Assembly: GCF_003576645.1 (NCBI RefSeq)
Contig: NC_044920.1
Span: 6,753,273-6,817,272, forward strand
Source: Ipomoea triloba
Lineage: Eukaryota; Streptophyta; Magnoliopsida; Solanales; Convolvulaceae
Direction of reading: 5' to 3'
Length of the DNA stretch: 64,000 nucleotides
Shown here: piece after piece, positions 53,310 to 64,000 of the stretch
Numbering within the stretch: position 1 is the first letter of the stretch
How the letters are laid out: each line of letters opens with the position of its first letter
Notes under the pieces: generated by a model
The model's database searches: none
Seen by the model: only the letters and a program-made list of their open reading frames with translations
What the model was told of the DNA's origin: nothing
Program-made: the position numbers and the translations under genes

Positions 53310-54076
53310 TAGATAGATAGTAGATATATATATATATAGTATAGTAGATAGATAGTAGATAACTTATATTTTTGTTAATTTAATATCATTATATATATTA
53401 TTTTATAATTTATAATATATTTAATGTAATACTAGCTAGATAAATGGACAAAATTTTGTTAATTTTTTTTTAAAAATCAAAATGTTAGGTAGTGTCGTGT
53501 CAAGCTATTATAAATTTGTGTTCAATTAAGTCCACAAGTCCGGTTTGTTAAGTATAATGGGCAATGTTCATGCATGAGTTAAAGATGCTAATATCCTTTA
53601 TTTACAGGATACAAAAACAAACACAAAGCACGAATTGAGATGTCAAAAATAATCTAAAGTATTATAGCGTTCAACCAAACATACTATTTACGGTTCTTGA
53701 TGCCTCACGAAAAAAAATAATAATTTAACAAAATATAGAAACAGAGAAGATTTTGTTTTTATATTATTTTCTTTCACAGAAAAAGGGGAAGGGGGAAGGG
53801 GGGTAGAAGAGGGGAAAAGGAAGAAGAAAACAAAGCCTTGGCGGCTTATTTGTTTGGCGGCCTGTGAAAACAAAACCTTGGCGGCTGTGATTGCGGTACA
53901 TTGAGAACGTGTCGAGAACGGAAAATCAAGATTTGAACGATATTAGATGTAGCAGTTGAGACGTACAATTGATGTTTAACTATACTTTTTTTTATTAAGG
54001 TAGAGTTAATCACGTCCTGTCCTGGACACGTCTTTCCAGGCCCTGAAATTTTGGAGCTTAACTTTCAAAAAGAAAA
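53310..54076. other. Intergenic sequence with G-rich tract
   Basis: Short TAGATAG repeats to about 53360, then AT-rich DNA. 53785-53814 is the run GGGG-AA-GGGGG-AA-GGGGGG-TAGAAGA-GGGG, a canonical G-quadruplex motif. A GCCTTGGCGGC phrase is repeated at 53835 and 53875. No gene recognised. Confidence 0.6.
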
Positions 54077-54495
54077 GAGTTTATTATCGAAATGGTCCCT
54101 CGATTATTATGAAATTACCAATTTGGTCCTCAATAATTTTTCGTGCCCAATTAAGTCCCTCGACTTTGAAAATTTTAACCAATTTGATCCTACGTTTATT
54201 TTGCCGTTAAATCAGGACCAAATTGGTAATTTTGTTATAGACAAGAGACCAAATTGGTAATTAAATTTTCACCAAAATGGTCCCTTGACTATAGCAAAAT
54301 TACCAATTTGGTCCCTTGACTATAGCAAAATTATCAATTTGGTCCCGATTTTAACGGATGTTTAACGGCAAAAATAATGGAGGACCAAATTGGTTAAAAT
54401 TTTCAAAGTCGAGGGACATAATTGGGCACAAAAAATTGTCGAGGACCAAATTGGTAATTTCGCAATAGTCGATGGACCATTTCGGTAATAAACTC
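54077..54495. mobile_element. 419-bp fold-back MITE, Mutator-like, perfect 9-bp TSD
   Basis: Ends GAGTTTATTATCGAAATGG and its inverted partner. AAAAGAAAA occurs exactly at 54068-54076 and 54496-54504. The arms contain many copies of ACCAATTTGGTC in both orientations. Confidence 0.85.
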
Positions 54496-54504
54496 AAAAG
54501 AAAA

Positions 54505-55213
54505 ATATGAATATATGTGTACTAAGGCCCTCCCCAATAGTGGGATTTGGACCAAATTTTAAGGTAAAATAGGTGAGGTGGATGAGTGATAATATGGAGA
54601 GAGAAGAAAAGTAGACTTCCTGCAAAGATGGAGATTTTACAGAAATGGTGGAGCCCACAAAAGAAAATGAGAGCTGTGCCTCACGTGCGTGAGGCGCAGC
54701 TCTTGCGCCCGCCTGGGCGCGTAAATACATTTATATTTATTTTTTAAAAAAGTTTTTTATTCTATTTTTTGTTTTTCCTTTTTTTTTCTTTCATCCCCAT
54801 TTTCTCTATCCTAATCACACTTACAAAAACTCCTTAAAATCCACACCGAAGTTTAACAATTGGAGAAGGCCTAAATATAGTATGATTTTTTATGTAAAAA
54901 TTTTACTTGAAAATTGGGGTTTAATCACTTGAAAGCATTGAATATTTGAGTACATTTAAGGATGGAAGTTAGTGATTTGAGTATGATTAGAATTAGGCAA
55001 GGTAATTTGAGTCTGATTAGAATTTGACGGGGCAATTTGGGTATGATTAGGGAAAGGATGCATGGAGATAAATTGGAATAAATTCATAACCTTAGAATAT
55101 GTAAGGGAAAGTTATTTGGCAAGTTTGAAGATTGGAAGGCAGTCAACAATTTTTCGTCAATTTTGGTTTTCAAAGAAGTCTACATTTTTTATTTTGAGAT
55201 CTCTTCAACTCTT
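54505..55213. other. Intergenic, nothing recognised
   Basis: 54520-54860 has a CCCTCCCCAATAGTGGGATT...CAATTGGAGAAGG inverted flavour suggesting a MITE remnant, and a short GC-rich palindromic patch (GCCTCACGTGCGTGAGGC at 54678). No gene or RNA seen. Confidence 0.4.
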
Positions 55214-55216
55214 TAA

Positions 55217-55633
55217 CAGCACGTTTGGTTCAAGCAATGAATTTTGAGGTAATAAGAATGCTATTCCATAAGGAATGGAATAGGCAATGAATAGAATAAG
55301 AATTGTATTCTATTGTTTGGTTCATGAGAGGAATACACTTTAGGATTTATATTACAGTGTTTGCTTGGTTTAAGAAATAGAAATGAAATATGTTTTAAAA
55401 GACGTGAATACCCTTCTAAAATATGTAATTATAATAATACAAAACAAAATTATATATAAAATAGCGGGTCTGACAAGCGGATATGTTTGGTAAAATTAAC
55501 TATTTAAGTTAGCAGTAAATATATAAAATGACCTATAAGGACATTCATGTTATTATTAATATTAATATTATTGTTATTATGTAATAATAAAATAAAACTT
55601 ATAATAATATTAATATCAATAATAAGAAAAAAG

Positions 55634-55714
<81 letters not shown>

Positions 55715-56218
55715 AAAACAGAATTATATACAAAATATTTAAAAAAAAAAAACACAAATGAAAATTTTTTATCCTACATTGATAACTCAAGAAGATGAGC
55801 TCATTTGAGCTCCTCTATATAAGAGAAACATTGCTTCTCTTTTGAAATTAACAACATGATGAGAAAGCCTTAAAGAGTCAAAAGCTCCTTCATTTAAGGA
55901 GTCTTAATTGCTCTTAGTTACAAGTTTTTTTTTTTAAAAATAATAATAATATAGGGGCGTTTTGAGGAAAGGAAGATAATCTTTCCCCAAAACGCAACGC
56001 CATGGGGTAAAATTGGAAATAACAACTTTAGGCTATTTCTGAGAACTCAGGAATAGCCTAATACCTAGGGGAGGCTAGGAATCTTTACTCATCTTTACTC
56101 CCCTTGCAAGGGGAATAGGTCATTCCTAGGAACATTGTTCCTGGGAATAGAAGTTTTTACCAAACAATACTGGAAATGTTATTCCATTCTAGGCTTATTC
56201 CTCGAACCAAACGTACCA
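55217..56218. mobile_element. PIF/Harbinger-like non-autonomous element
   Basis: Ends CAGCACGTTTGGTTC and, inverted, TGGTACGTTTGGTTC, with TAA on both sides (55214-55216, 56219-56221). About 1.0 kb. It includes an (AAT)n-(TTA)n palindromic microsatellite at 55637-55712. No transposase. Terminal wording is close to the element at 18632. Confidence 0.7.
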
Positions 56219-56221
56219 TAA

Positions 56222-57053
56222 GTCTCAAACAATAGAATTGCAAAACATCAATGAATTATGATAATACATAATTTGATAAGTTTTATTTATTTTTAACTAT
56301 TTATTTAACAACATCAATATGATTTTCATATCTACAATATCATATAACCTTTTTTTATATTAATACAATTTTATAATTATATTTTCTAGAAAATATCTAT
56401 CTGGGTTTAAGAAGCATAAAAAGAAAAGAATAATTGACTATTTCAAAATTGACTATTTCAATTACTCTTGTCTCTATAGGAAGAATATGGATATTGCACA
56501 TGACCCCTCTCTTAATTGATTGGAATGGCCCTGGAGTTAATATAAAAAATGCTCTTATGCTATTAGACTAGTACATGTAAATTTGTGAGTCTTAAATGCA
56601 GAAACTTAGTTGGTTCCTACTTAATTTTTGACAAATTAATTATCTTGATTATGACCTGTATCAGACAAAGAGACGAACAAAATATAAGAAATAAAAGCGG
56701 ATAAATAAAGGAATTTAACTAGGAACAGGTGATATATTCACGCAATGGTGAAACTCAACTCTACGTCTCTACTAGATGATCACCAAGATTACAAGAAGTT
56801 GAACCAATTTCCAATACAACACTATGGTCTAATAGTTCAAACCGAACTCATTCTGCATCATCTCCTTGAGTTGGTAGAAATTGCTACAATCTCAATTCTA
56901 GCCGATTCTCTTTTCACCCACCAAAAGACGTCACAACGCCTGAATGGAGTTTAATAGCTCTTCGTTCAAACCTCTTGAACAATAGTCAGAATAATCTATC
57001 CAAAATCAAGAACAGCAGCGAAACTCCGATCATTCCGCTCTGATACCATTTTA
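56222..57053 (-). mobile_element. Retroelement leader fragment with primer-binding site
   Basis: The minus-strand TGGTATCAGAGCG at 57048-57036 is a primer-binding site complementary to initiator tRNA-Met. It lies beside a presumed LTR starting TGAAATCAATGATGG at 57054. Sequence left of it has no long frame, and left of about 56700 nothing is recognised. Confidence 0.5.
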
Positions 57054-57240
57054 TGAAATCAATGATGGAGCAATAGAGATGAATTCATTGCAGACAAAAT
57101 AGAGAAACTAGAGCTTATTGGAAGCAAGAAAGGGATGGAAGAGTTTGTTATTCTGAGTTGTTACAACTGAATAAATGAGGGAAAAATACACTTATATAGG
57201 AGATTGACAGCTTGCTTATCATAACATCTAGAATATTTTA
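57054..57240 (-). repeat. Presumed 5' LTR, interrupted by the Pack-MULE-like element
   Basis: Starts TG directly after the primer site. It contains AACACACTT-free LTR-like sequence with a TATATAGG stretch near 57195. It seems to continue after the insertion at 58310, but its other end was not found. Confidence 0.4.
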
Positions 57241-58300
57241 AAGTCATTGTCATTTTTGGTCCTACTGTTATTGTGGCATTGCCAATTTTAGTCCACTTTC
57301 TTAATTTTTGCCACATTGTGACCACTTTTATTTAGTGTTTGCCACTTTTAATCCACCGTCAATTTTCTGTTAAGTGACCGTCCAAAACAGGGAGTTTTTG
57401 GTCTTTTTATGTTTTAGTCCCTTTAAGCTTTGGCTGGTTTCCTTTCCCATTCACAATCTTGCTTTAACCGTGGGAGAACATCATCGACGCCATCCTTGAT
57501 GAAGATGATAATAGTGCAGTTATTTTTTTGCAAGGATGGAGCTCAGAGCGCTGTTAATGCTCTAAACTTGCCACTTCCGTCCTTGGCGACCACAATATCG
57601 GCTCTAATGGAGTGCGGATGAGCAATGAGTGGGAGCGTCTACGAATTTTGGAAATTATTCATCAGAGGAGTGTATTGTTTCAGTTTCTTCTAACAACCTA
57701 CGACTAAGGCCAGGGATTTTCAAGGTCTTGAGGAGCTCGGTGAGCTGAGCCGTCATAGCCAGGTCGCTGTTAGTGAGCTCCATGGCGATTTTAATTAGGT
57801 GCTTCATCTTCTCGCTAGTGGTGTTCTCAATGAAGCAGTTAAGTAAAAACTTTTAAAATCAATGCCAAATCCTCTTTTCTTATCCAAACAATACACCTGA
57901 AACTCTTCAGAATTAGAATCTTTTGATTTCTAGCATATATGCACATTTAAACCCAATTTTTCCTATCAAATTTACTTTCACCCACCAGATGATGTGCAGA
58001 AAGTTAAATCATCCAAAACCCATCGACAAAATGCATGTTCTATCCGTCAAGTTACATTCTTAATCCAAATTAGCTAATCTTTTTCATTGATTCAGTCTTT
58101 AAAGGTGAATAGATGATGAATAACATGCTAAGTGTAAAAATTTAGTGAATTTCATGGAGAGAAAGACCTCATAGTGAACTAAAATTGGACCAAAAGTGGC
58201 AATGCCCAAATAAAAGTGGTCACAATGTGGCAAAAATTAAGGAAGTGGACTAAAATTGGCAATGCCACAATAACAGTAGGACCAGAAATGGTAATGACTC
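57241..58300. mobile_element. Pack-MULE-like element with captured sequence
   Basis: Inverted ends of about 110 bp (left AAGTCATTGTCATTTTTGGT; right, inverted, GAGTCATTACCATTTCTGGT). AATATTTTA occurs exactly on both sides (57232-57240 and 58301-58309), a 9-bp Mutator-type TSD. The middle, about 57425-57845, is richer in GC than the flanks. On the minus strand it reads in part as protein-like text (NCFIENTTSEKMKHLIKIAM, SDLAMTAQLTELLKTLKIPG), broken by stops. This looks like a fragment of a host gene; I cannot identify it. Confidence 0.75.
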
Positions 58301-58309
58301 AATATTTTA

Positions 58310-58878
58310 TGACTAACTAATTTGAGCTAGGAAGTCTGAGCTAGAGTCTTGACTTTTATGCTTTAATAGAAATCAACAACTATAGCCATAAGTCAACTTG
58401 GTTAATTTCCATAGTGGCATAATTCATAATCAGCTCACCTAAAACCCAGGAGTTAGTCCAAAATCATTTGGAATCACCTCTTCTCAGTGTCTTGCGTAAA
58501 CTATTCCTAACGGTCTCCATAGCTTGCGTTATTCCTTTCTAAGCATTTGAGACATTCCTGTTATTACGCATTACACTATGTTTTATATGTAGCACGCTTT
58601 CAAGGTTTTCACCCATAAGCAATATCATCCTCAATTATCGTATGCTAGCCAAGTTTGTCCATGAAGGCTATATTCATTGTATGTGCACTTCTTATGCCCA
58701 AGCCCCCTTTATTTTTAGGTTTAATTAGTTACTTCATCCCATCTCACCAGATGACACCCCTCTTCTCGTCATTTCCTTCCATGATTAAATCTTTCACCTC
58801 ATTTTTATTAGTGCACATCACGCCATTATTGTTTTGCAAGCCATGCACTTTATCCCTACTATGCCTAATAATAGTAGA
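58310..58878. other. Intergenic or retroelement remainder, nothing firm
   Basis: Probably continues the LTR broken at 57240, then unassigned sequence. The open frame at 58655-58924 has no recognisable domain and I do not call it a gene. Confidence 0.4.
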
Positions 58879-60123
58879 TGTTGTAACAGCCTTAGGGTTT
58901 AGCAGAAAATATGGAGCAAAATAGAGAAGACTGGTAGGGATTGAGAGAGAATTTTAGAGGAGAGGAAAAAGGAATTTCATCGATAAATCAAAAGCATATC
59001 TTACATTCAGAACATTCTAATATAAAAAAGGACAAAAATTGCTAATACAGACAAGAATTTTCCCCTAACAACCTCCTCTTCAGTAGATCCTTCTCCTCAA
59101 GGATCAAAGGAGGGAAATTGCTTGGTGATGTGATGCAAATCCTCCCAAGTGGTTGCTTCCCTTAGCATATTTGGTCACTGAACTAGAATCTGAGCCACAA
59201 CCACATTTTTCCTCTTGATCAATATCTCGCCCAAGGCTGCCACAGGGTGAGTGAGTACCATTCCTTCAGGGTCAGTGGTGGGTAGCTCAGGCTGTGGAAT
59301 AGCCCCCCGTCCAACCTTCCTTTTTAACTAAGAAACATGACAAACTAGATGGATGACAACTTCAATAGGCAATTCCAGTTTGTAAGCTACCTTCCCTACC
59401 TTACCAATTACTTTAAAAGGCCCATAAAATCTCGAAGTGAGCTTGATGTTAGCCCTGATAGCCCCAGAAACCTGCTTGTAAGGTTGGATGTTAAGATAAA
59501 CCTAGTCTCCCACCTCAAAATTCCTTTTACTCCTATGTTTATCAGCTTGTTGTTTCATTCTAGCCTGGGCTTTTTGGAAGTTTTCCCTAAGGATGACCAC
59601 CATTGTAGCCCTCTCCTTAAACCACTCATTGCCCTCTCCTTCCTTGATAACATAAAAGGTTAAGGCTGGTGGTAGATATCCATAGAGTGCTTGGAAGGGT
59701 GAGCACTGTAGTGAGGTGTGAAAATTCGTATTGTACCGATGCTCAGCTAAGTGTAGCCATTTGATCCAAGTTTTTGGCTTGTGGAAGACCATACATCTCA
59801 AATAGGTTTCCAAACACCTATTTACCCTTTATATTTGCCCATAAGATTGTGGGTGATAAGCAGAACACATGCTCAGATTTACCTACAATTGCTTAAATAT
59901 AAACTTCTAGAATTTACTCAAAAAGACCTTATCCCTATCACTTGCAATGCATTGAGGAATGCCATGGAGTTTATAGATTTGCTTCATGAACAAATTAGCC
60001 ACCTTTTAAGCAGTGTAGGGTGAGATAGGGCTAAGAAGTGGTTGTACTTGGAAAACCTGCCAACCACTATCATAATGACATCCTTCCCTTGAGAGTTGGG
60101 CAATCCCTCAATGAAGTCTGAAG
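58879..60123 (-). mobile_element. Chromovirus (Reina-like gypsy) 3' part
   Basis: Short LTR at 58879-59070 (TGTTGTAAC...CCCTAACA, 192 bp), a polypurine tract beside it (GAAGAGGAGGT), a chromodomain end and an integrase (next entry). The element is truncated at 60124 by an Athila-like insertion, and the rest is beyond it or beyond the window. Confidence 0.7.
59080..60123 (-). pseudogene. Gypsy integrase and chromodomain remnant
   Basis: Read right to left: DFIEGLPNSQGKDVIMVVVG near 60120-60060, then a decayed IASDRDKVF and SAYHPQS...RVNRCLETYLR block, the frame at 59813-59502 (WIKWLHLAEHRYNTNFHTSL, PFQALYGYLPP), and a chromodomain-like end near 59250-59110 (GEILIKRKNVVVAQILVQ, TTWEDLHHITKQFPSFDP). 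Several stops. The order and FPSFDP ending fit plant chromoviruses. Confidence 0.8.
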
Positions 60124-61392
60124 TGATAGTTTTAGTGGTGGTGGAATGATGGAATACGGAGGGTAAAACGGAGAAGAAATTCCCCGAGTGTCGGTCTCAA
60201 GGATGGCAAATTGGAACCGAGTCAAGTGTTTGACATTCAAGGGAGTTGGTCATTAAGAGTTGCAAGAATCTACTATTGTAACAAGGAAGCATTTGGATGG
60301 AGGATTTGGACAAAAGAAAGCAAGAAAGAAACCAAATAAATAAAGCATAGGGAATGAGTTGTGTGCAACCATGATGCATCATTGTGTTTCTACGGTATAG
60401 GATACGTGACTTGTGTGTTTGGTTATTCCCGGGTGATGTGTTACTACTGTTCCCCCTCTGGGTACTAGGAACTCTCTAGCATAGGAGTGCCTTTAAGCAA
60501 CCAAGAGGCCTAGAGGCATTTTCACAAACATATAACCTACATCACCTACCTACTAAATATCTTGATCTCCATAGGAAGTCAAAATTGATTGGAGATTGCA
60601 TTTAATTCTAGCACTATCATACATAGATCAAAGCCTTAGAACATTCAAAGAGGTGATCAATCTCAAAGAACACACACAAATCATCATTATGAGCAAGAAC
60701 AATAGATCCAATCCACACAATCAAATCTCCAATCTAGGAACTAGGAATAAACACTTAACATCATGGAATTCCACTACTCAATCACTAATAAAAGTCTACA
60801 TAAACATATTAAGCAAATGAAATCAGCAAGATCTAAAATCACAACTTGGAATTGAAATAGCAATAGAATTTAAACAAGATCAATGATAGAAATAGGAATT
60901 ACCTAATAAAAAGCAAGTAGAATGCTTGAATGTAAATTGTTTCTTCCCAAAATGAATCAAAATAGACTATGGATGAAAATTCTAACCTAAACCTAAGCTA
61001 CTGGAAATGGAAAATCTGATCTAAACCTAGCTACTGGAAATGGAAAATCTGATCTAAACCTAGCTACTACTTGAAATTTCCGCAAAAGGCCTCTTAAATA
61101 GGCGCTGATTCTAGGTCATGTACGAATGTGCATACGACCGTACGTGACCTCGTACACGACGGTCTTCTGGTCAAAGTTCCTTCTTCACGTTCCATTTGCT
61201 CATCAAGTCCTTATATTTGGTCATTGTACCCCCGGGACCTGTAAAATCATCTAAACAACCCAAAATAGAGCTTTGCGATAAAGTTACACATTAGAGCATG
61301 AAAACTATATAAACAAATCACAAAATAATGCCAAACGTTACAAATTAATCACAACTTAGACCCTTAATTTTAGCTATATTTTGTGCTTATCA
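60124..61392 (-). repeat. Athila-like LTR (3' LTR) with polypurine tract
   Basis: Ends TGATAGTTTTAG and GTGCTTATCA. On the minus strand it therefore starts TGATAAGCACAAAATATAGC, directly after GCGGAAACTT, which fits an Athila-type polypurine tract and LTR start. 1,269 bp, with a tandem repeat near 60985-61065 (CTACTGGAAATGGAAAATCT). Its internal region begins at 61393 but is interrupted 61 bp on by the SIRE-like element. Confidence 0.6.
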
Positions 61393-61453
61393 AAGTTTCC
61401 GCACTTTATTTTGCTTGCCCTCAAGCAAAGCATTTCAATAATAAGCACATAAG

Positions 61454-63170
61454 TGTTAGGAACATATTGTAATAGGTTTTGATGATACCAAATGTAACCT
61501 ATAATCCCCTAAGTCTAGAAAGATAGAAATTATATGTAAGTTCGACAAATAAACTAAGAGCGAAAATACAACCGGGTAACTTGAGCTCAACTCGGAAAAT
61601 ATTTAAGCTTAAGGTAAACTTGTGTGAACATCTTAGAAAGTCTCGTGTTGTAATCTTATAGATAGATCAGAAGAAGGCACGGGACAACACTGGAGGAATA
61701 AGGGTCTGCGAGACATCAACTAAGTCTCGAGACATAAGCAGAGTCCGAGAGATAAGATCTCTCGATACAACAACCCAGTTCGAGACATAAGCAGAGTTCG
61801 AGAGATAGATCTCTCGATACATGGGGATCAAGACATCAAACAATCGAGACATCAATCTTGGTCTCGATAAACTGACATTTCTCCAAAAGGCTGAATGACG
61901 GTTAGGAAGCATGAATAAAGTTTGGAGAAGAAGAATATCATGGAGATAAAATATTAAGGAGGTGCCAGAAGTGGATGCCACATCAGAATTCCACAACAAA
62001 CGGATAGAAGGTGCACTAATCCAAAGTCGGTCTTATTCCCTAAAACGAGGATCAATGGGAATTTAAAAAGAGTAACTTTTACCAAAAGTAGCAAGTGGAG
62101 CATGGACTCAAGAAAGTGGATTATGGAATATCCACTACCAAACAAAAGGTTCAAGTTACAAGACCACCACTCCATGAAAAATGCTGAAAAGATGCAAGTC
62201 CCATACATAGCATGGGAGACAGATTTCAAACGGAATAATTTTCCCTCCAACGGAATTATTCCTTAACTCTCATATAAAAAGGACGTGAAGACACAAGTTA
62301 AAGATAGGGAAGTTTCGTCAGAGAGGTTGGTTCATTCGAAAATCTTAAGAGGTGTCTGATTAAAACGTTCAAAAGTGCAAGTGCTCAACTTGGAATATCA
62401 TCCTGATATTCAAAACAGCGAGAAAAACACATCTTAGTGTTTGAGAGAGTTACAAAGCTTAAACTGCTATACATCTAGAAGGTGACCGAAGCTGCTCTAC
62501 ATCGAAGTTGATTCAACGATAGCTTTTGGTCAGATTGGAGCTTGTTACACTCAACTGTGACAACCAAAGGTCCTTGCTTTGGATTAAGCAAGAAGAGGCG
62601 GAGTAACCTGGCAGCTGTCTAGTGAAGATCCTGAGGCTTGAGGCGGGNGCGGAGTAACCTGGGAGCTGTCTTGTGAAGATCCTGAGGCTTGAGGCGGGCT
62701 TGGTGATCAAAGCTCAAGTGCTCGATAGGTGGAGTAACAAGAAGCGGGGCGAAAAACCTGAGGCTTGAGGCGGGCTTCGTGATCAAAGCTCAAGCGCTCG
62801 ATATTGTACTAAAAAGGGAAGTTTTAGTGCAATCCTTCCAGGGAGTTTCTAGAAGAAGAGTGGACGTAGGCGGGTTGGCCGAACCACTTAAAAATCTCTC
62901 TCGCATTTACTTTCTGCTTTTATCTCTCACTATCTAACTCTCGAACTGCACTGCATATAACCGCACCTCTCGAACTAACTCAAACTCGTGCTAACTAAAA
63001 GGGGATAACTTTTCCGCTGCGCATAAAACTTTGTCTTCATCTTGTGAGGTATCGGACCTAAACATCCTAAGTCCAATACACACGAGAAGTCGAAAAAGAT
63101 TTGCAAAATCTTATACAAGTCTATTCACCCCCCCCCTCTAGACTTGTACCCCATCCCCTTGGGACCAACA
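61454..63170 (+). repeat. 5' LTR of the SIRE-like element
   Basis: 1,717 bp, TGTTAGG...CCAACA. It has short repeats of the type CGAGAGATA(A)GATCTCTCGATACA (61745-61825) and a tandem repeat with GAGTAACCTGGCAGCTGTCT (62590-62800). One unknown base N at 62648 falls inside the tandem repeat. A possible TATA word (ATATAAAAAGG) is at 62272-62282. Confidence 0.85.
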
Positions 63171-63186
63171 ATTGGTATCAGAGCAA
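63171..63186 (+). promoter_or_regulatory. Primer-binding site of the SIRE-like element
   Basis: TTGGTATCAGAGCA directly after the LTR, complementary to the 3' end of initiator tRNA-Met, which primes minus-strand DNA synthesis. Confidence 0.9.
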
Positions 63187-63278
63187 GTTCTCTGATCGAT
63201 ATAAACATTCGTTTATATTGAGATCTTTCTTTGATAAATCTTTTGAAAAAGTTTTCAAAGCACGAGATAATTTTTAAA

Positions 63279-64000
63279 ATGGATAGCATGTTGTCGAGAC
63301 ATCTTCTTTTTTATCTTAGCAGGTTCGATGATTGGAAAACATGCATGCTTGCGTACCTATCAGCCCTCCATGATGAGATGGCCGAGGTTATAACTTCTGG
63401 ACCAGTCAAAATCTTAATGGTCAATACTGCTGCAGCTCAAACCCAAGACACACAAAAGTACATCCCAAAACCTAGGGAAGAATGGACAAGTGATGATAGG
63501 AAGAGAAACAACCTGGACAATATTGCCAAGGACATTCTCTTCAGAGCTATAGACGAAACCATCTTCCCAAAAGTGAGAAAGTGCAAAACGGCAAAAGAGG
63601 TATGGGATACTTTGATGTTAATTGGTGAAGGTGACGAACAGGAAAAGGAGAACAAGCTCACCGTGGCCATGAAGAAGTTCGAGGACTTTAAGATGAAGCC
63701 AGGGGAAAGCATCGACAGCATGGAATCTCGGTTCATGAAGCTATCAATCGAGATCAGTGATCTCGAGATGGAGATTCCACAAAAGGAGCTAAACCTGAAG
63801 GTCTTACGAGGTCTTACCAAGGAGTGGGAAATGAAGGTGATCACAATGCGTGATCACAGGGATTTGAAGAACACCACAACCGACCAACTGTTCAGAGATC
63901 TCAAAGCCTTCGAATTTGAGATGCTTCCGAGAGATGAGGACGTGGTGGACAGACGGAATGTGGCACTGATTGCTGATCAACCATCCACCTCTTCAAGGTC
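63279..64000 (+). CDS. SIRE-like gag, N-terminal 240 codons, runs off window
   Basis: Retrotransposon capsid protein (UBN2/copia gag type) that packages the element's RNA. The frame starts at the first ATG after the primer site (MDSMLSRHLLFYLSRFDDWK) and stays open for 240 codons to the last base. Typical gag blocks are KVRKCKTAKEVWDTL, LTVAMKKFEDFKMKPGESID, MESRFMKLSIEISDLE and LKVLRGLTKEWEMKVITM. No stop or frameshift is visible, unlike every other gag in the window. The zinc knuckle, protease and pol would lie beyond the window. The GC content here is higher than in its surroundings. Confidence 0.9.
   Translation, partial: MDSMLSRHLLFYLSRFDDWKTCMLAYLSALHDEMAEVITSGPVKILMVNTAAAQTQDTQKYIPKPREEWTSDDRKRNNLDNIAKDILFRAIDETIFPKVRKCKTAKEVWDTLMLIGEGDEQEKENKLTVAMKKFEDFKMKPGESIDSMESRFMKLSIEISDLEMEIPQKELNLKVLRGLTKEWEMKVITMRDHRDLKNTTTDQLFRDLKAFEFEMLPRDEDVVDRRNVALIADQPSTSSR

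Larger units (their letters stand above)
61454..64000 (+). mobile_element. SIRE-type copia retrotransposon, 5' part
   Basis: LTR 61454-63170, primer site at 63173-63184, then a gag frame open to the window end. The body continues beyond the window. Preceded by ATAAG, the expected left half of a 5-bp TSD. A long LTR and long leader fit the SIRE/Maximus group. Confidence 0.8.

Noticed and set aside
58655..58924. 89-codon plus-strand frame
   Set aside because: No domain or homologous text seen, and it overlaps the chromovirus LTR.
60596..61390. Possible gene in the 60.6-60.8 kb frame
   Set aside because: It lies inside the Athila-like LTR and shows no domain.

Overview
This window looks like repeat-dominated nuclear DNA of a flowering plant, most likely a eudicot. 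It is AT-rich, its genes have GT-AG introns and plant-type TATA boxes, and the transposons belong to plant families: Ty1/copia, Ty3/gypsy chromovirus and Athila-like, CACTA, hAT, Mutator-like fold-backs, PIF/Harbinger, Helitron and tRNA-type SINEs. The terpene synthase resembles the TPS-a class common in asterids, but I cannot name the species.

Only two ordinary host genes can be supported, both on the minus strand. One is the 5' half of a subtilisin-like serine protease (SBT5/cucumisin type): four exons between 14446 and 9844 with correct splice phases, a signal peptide, an inhibitor-I9 prodomain and the catalytic Asp. Its third intron is about 3.4 kb and holds nested fold-back elements. The rest of the gene is not in the window and may lie left of base 1, beyond Copia-1. 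The other is a complete seven-exon sesquiterpene-type terpene synthase at 32388-29720, predicted at 561 aa, with RDR, DDIYD and an NSE/DTE-like motif.

Layout. 1-8705: degenerate minus-strand Copia-1, interrupted by a CACTA element (3248-6263, TSD TTA) and probably by an Athila/Tat-like LTR piece. 8706-15150: the subtilase gene with fold-back and hAT MITEs. 15151-18546: Copia-2, a relative of Copia-1 that has lost its 5' side but keeps its TSD. 18632-19926: a PIF/Harbinger-like element carrying organelle-like DNA, then a Mutator-like MITE. 20200-27650: a dead hAT transposase gene split by an LTR-like insertion (20930-27256), itself split by a second (21088-24449). 27650-29441: Athila-like LTR sequence, a hairpin, a MITE and an AT microsatellite. 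29720-32520: the terpene synthase gene and promoter. 32580-37600: duplicated promoter-flank sequence, SINEs and Helitrons. 37604-42560: a solo SIRE-like LTR and the old Copia-3. 43418-53306: three head-to-tail Helitrons, one split by Copia-4, whose two 485-bp LTRs are identical although its genes are broken. 53307-58878: a G-rich tract, MITEs and a Pack-MULE-like element. 58879-64000: a chromovirus integrase/chromodomain piece interrupted by an Athila-like LTR, followed by a SIRE-type copia element whose gag frame is open to the window end.

The transposons do not form a pathway; they record layered insertion. The orders that can be read are CACTA into Copia-1, LTR into LTR into hAT, Copia-4 into Helitron, hAT MITE into Helitron, and SIRE into the Athila-like element, which sits in the chromovirus. 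Nothing looks like a prokaryotic defence or biosynthetic system. The most informative signals are the intact terpene synthase, the subtilase with a transposon-filled intron, the recently moved but already broken Copia-4 with its triplicated 42-bp units, and the Pack-MULE-like capture.
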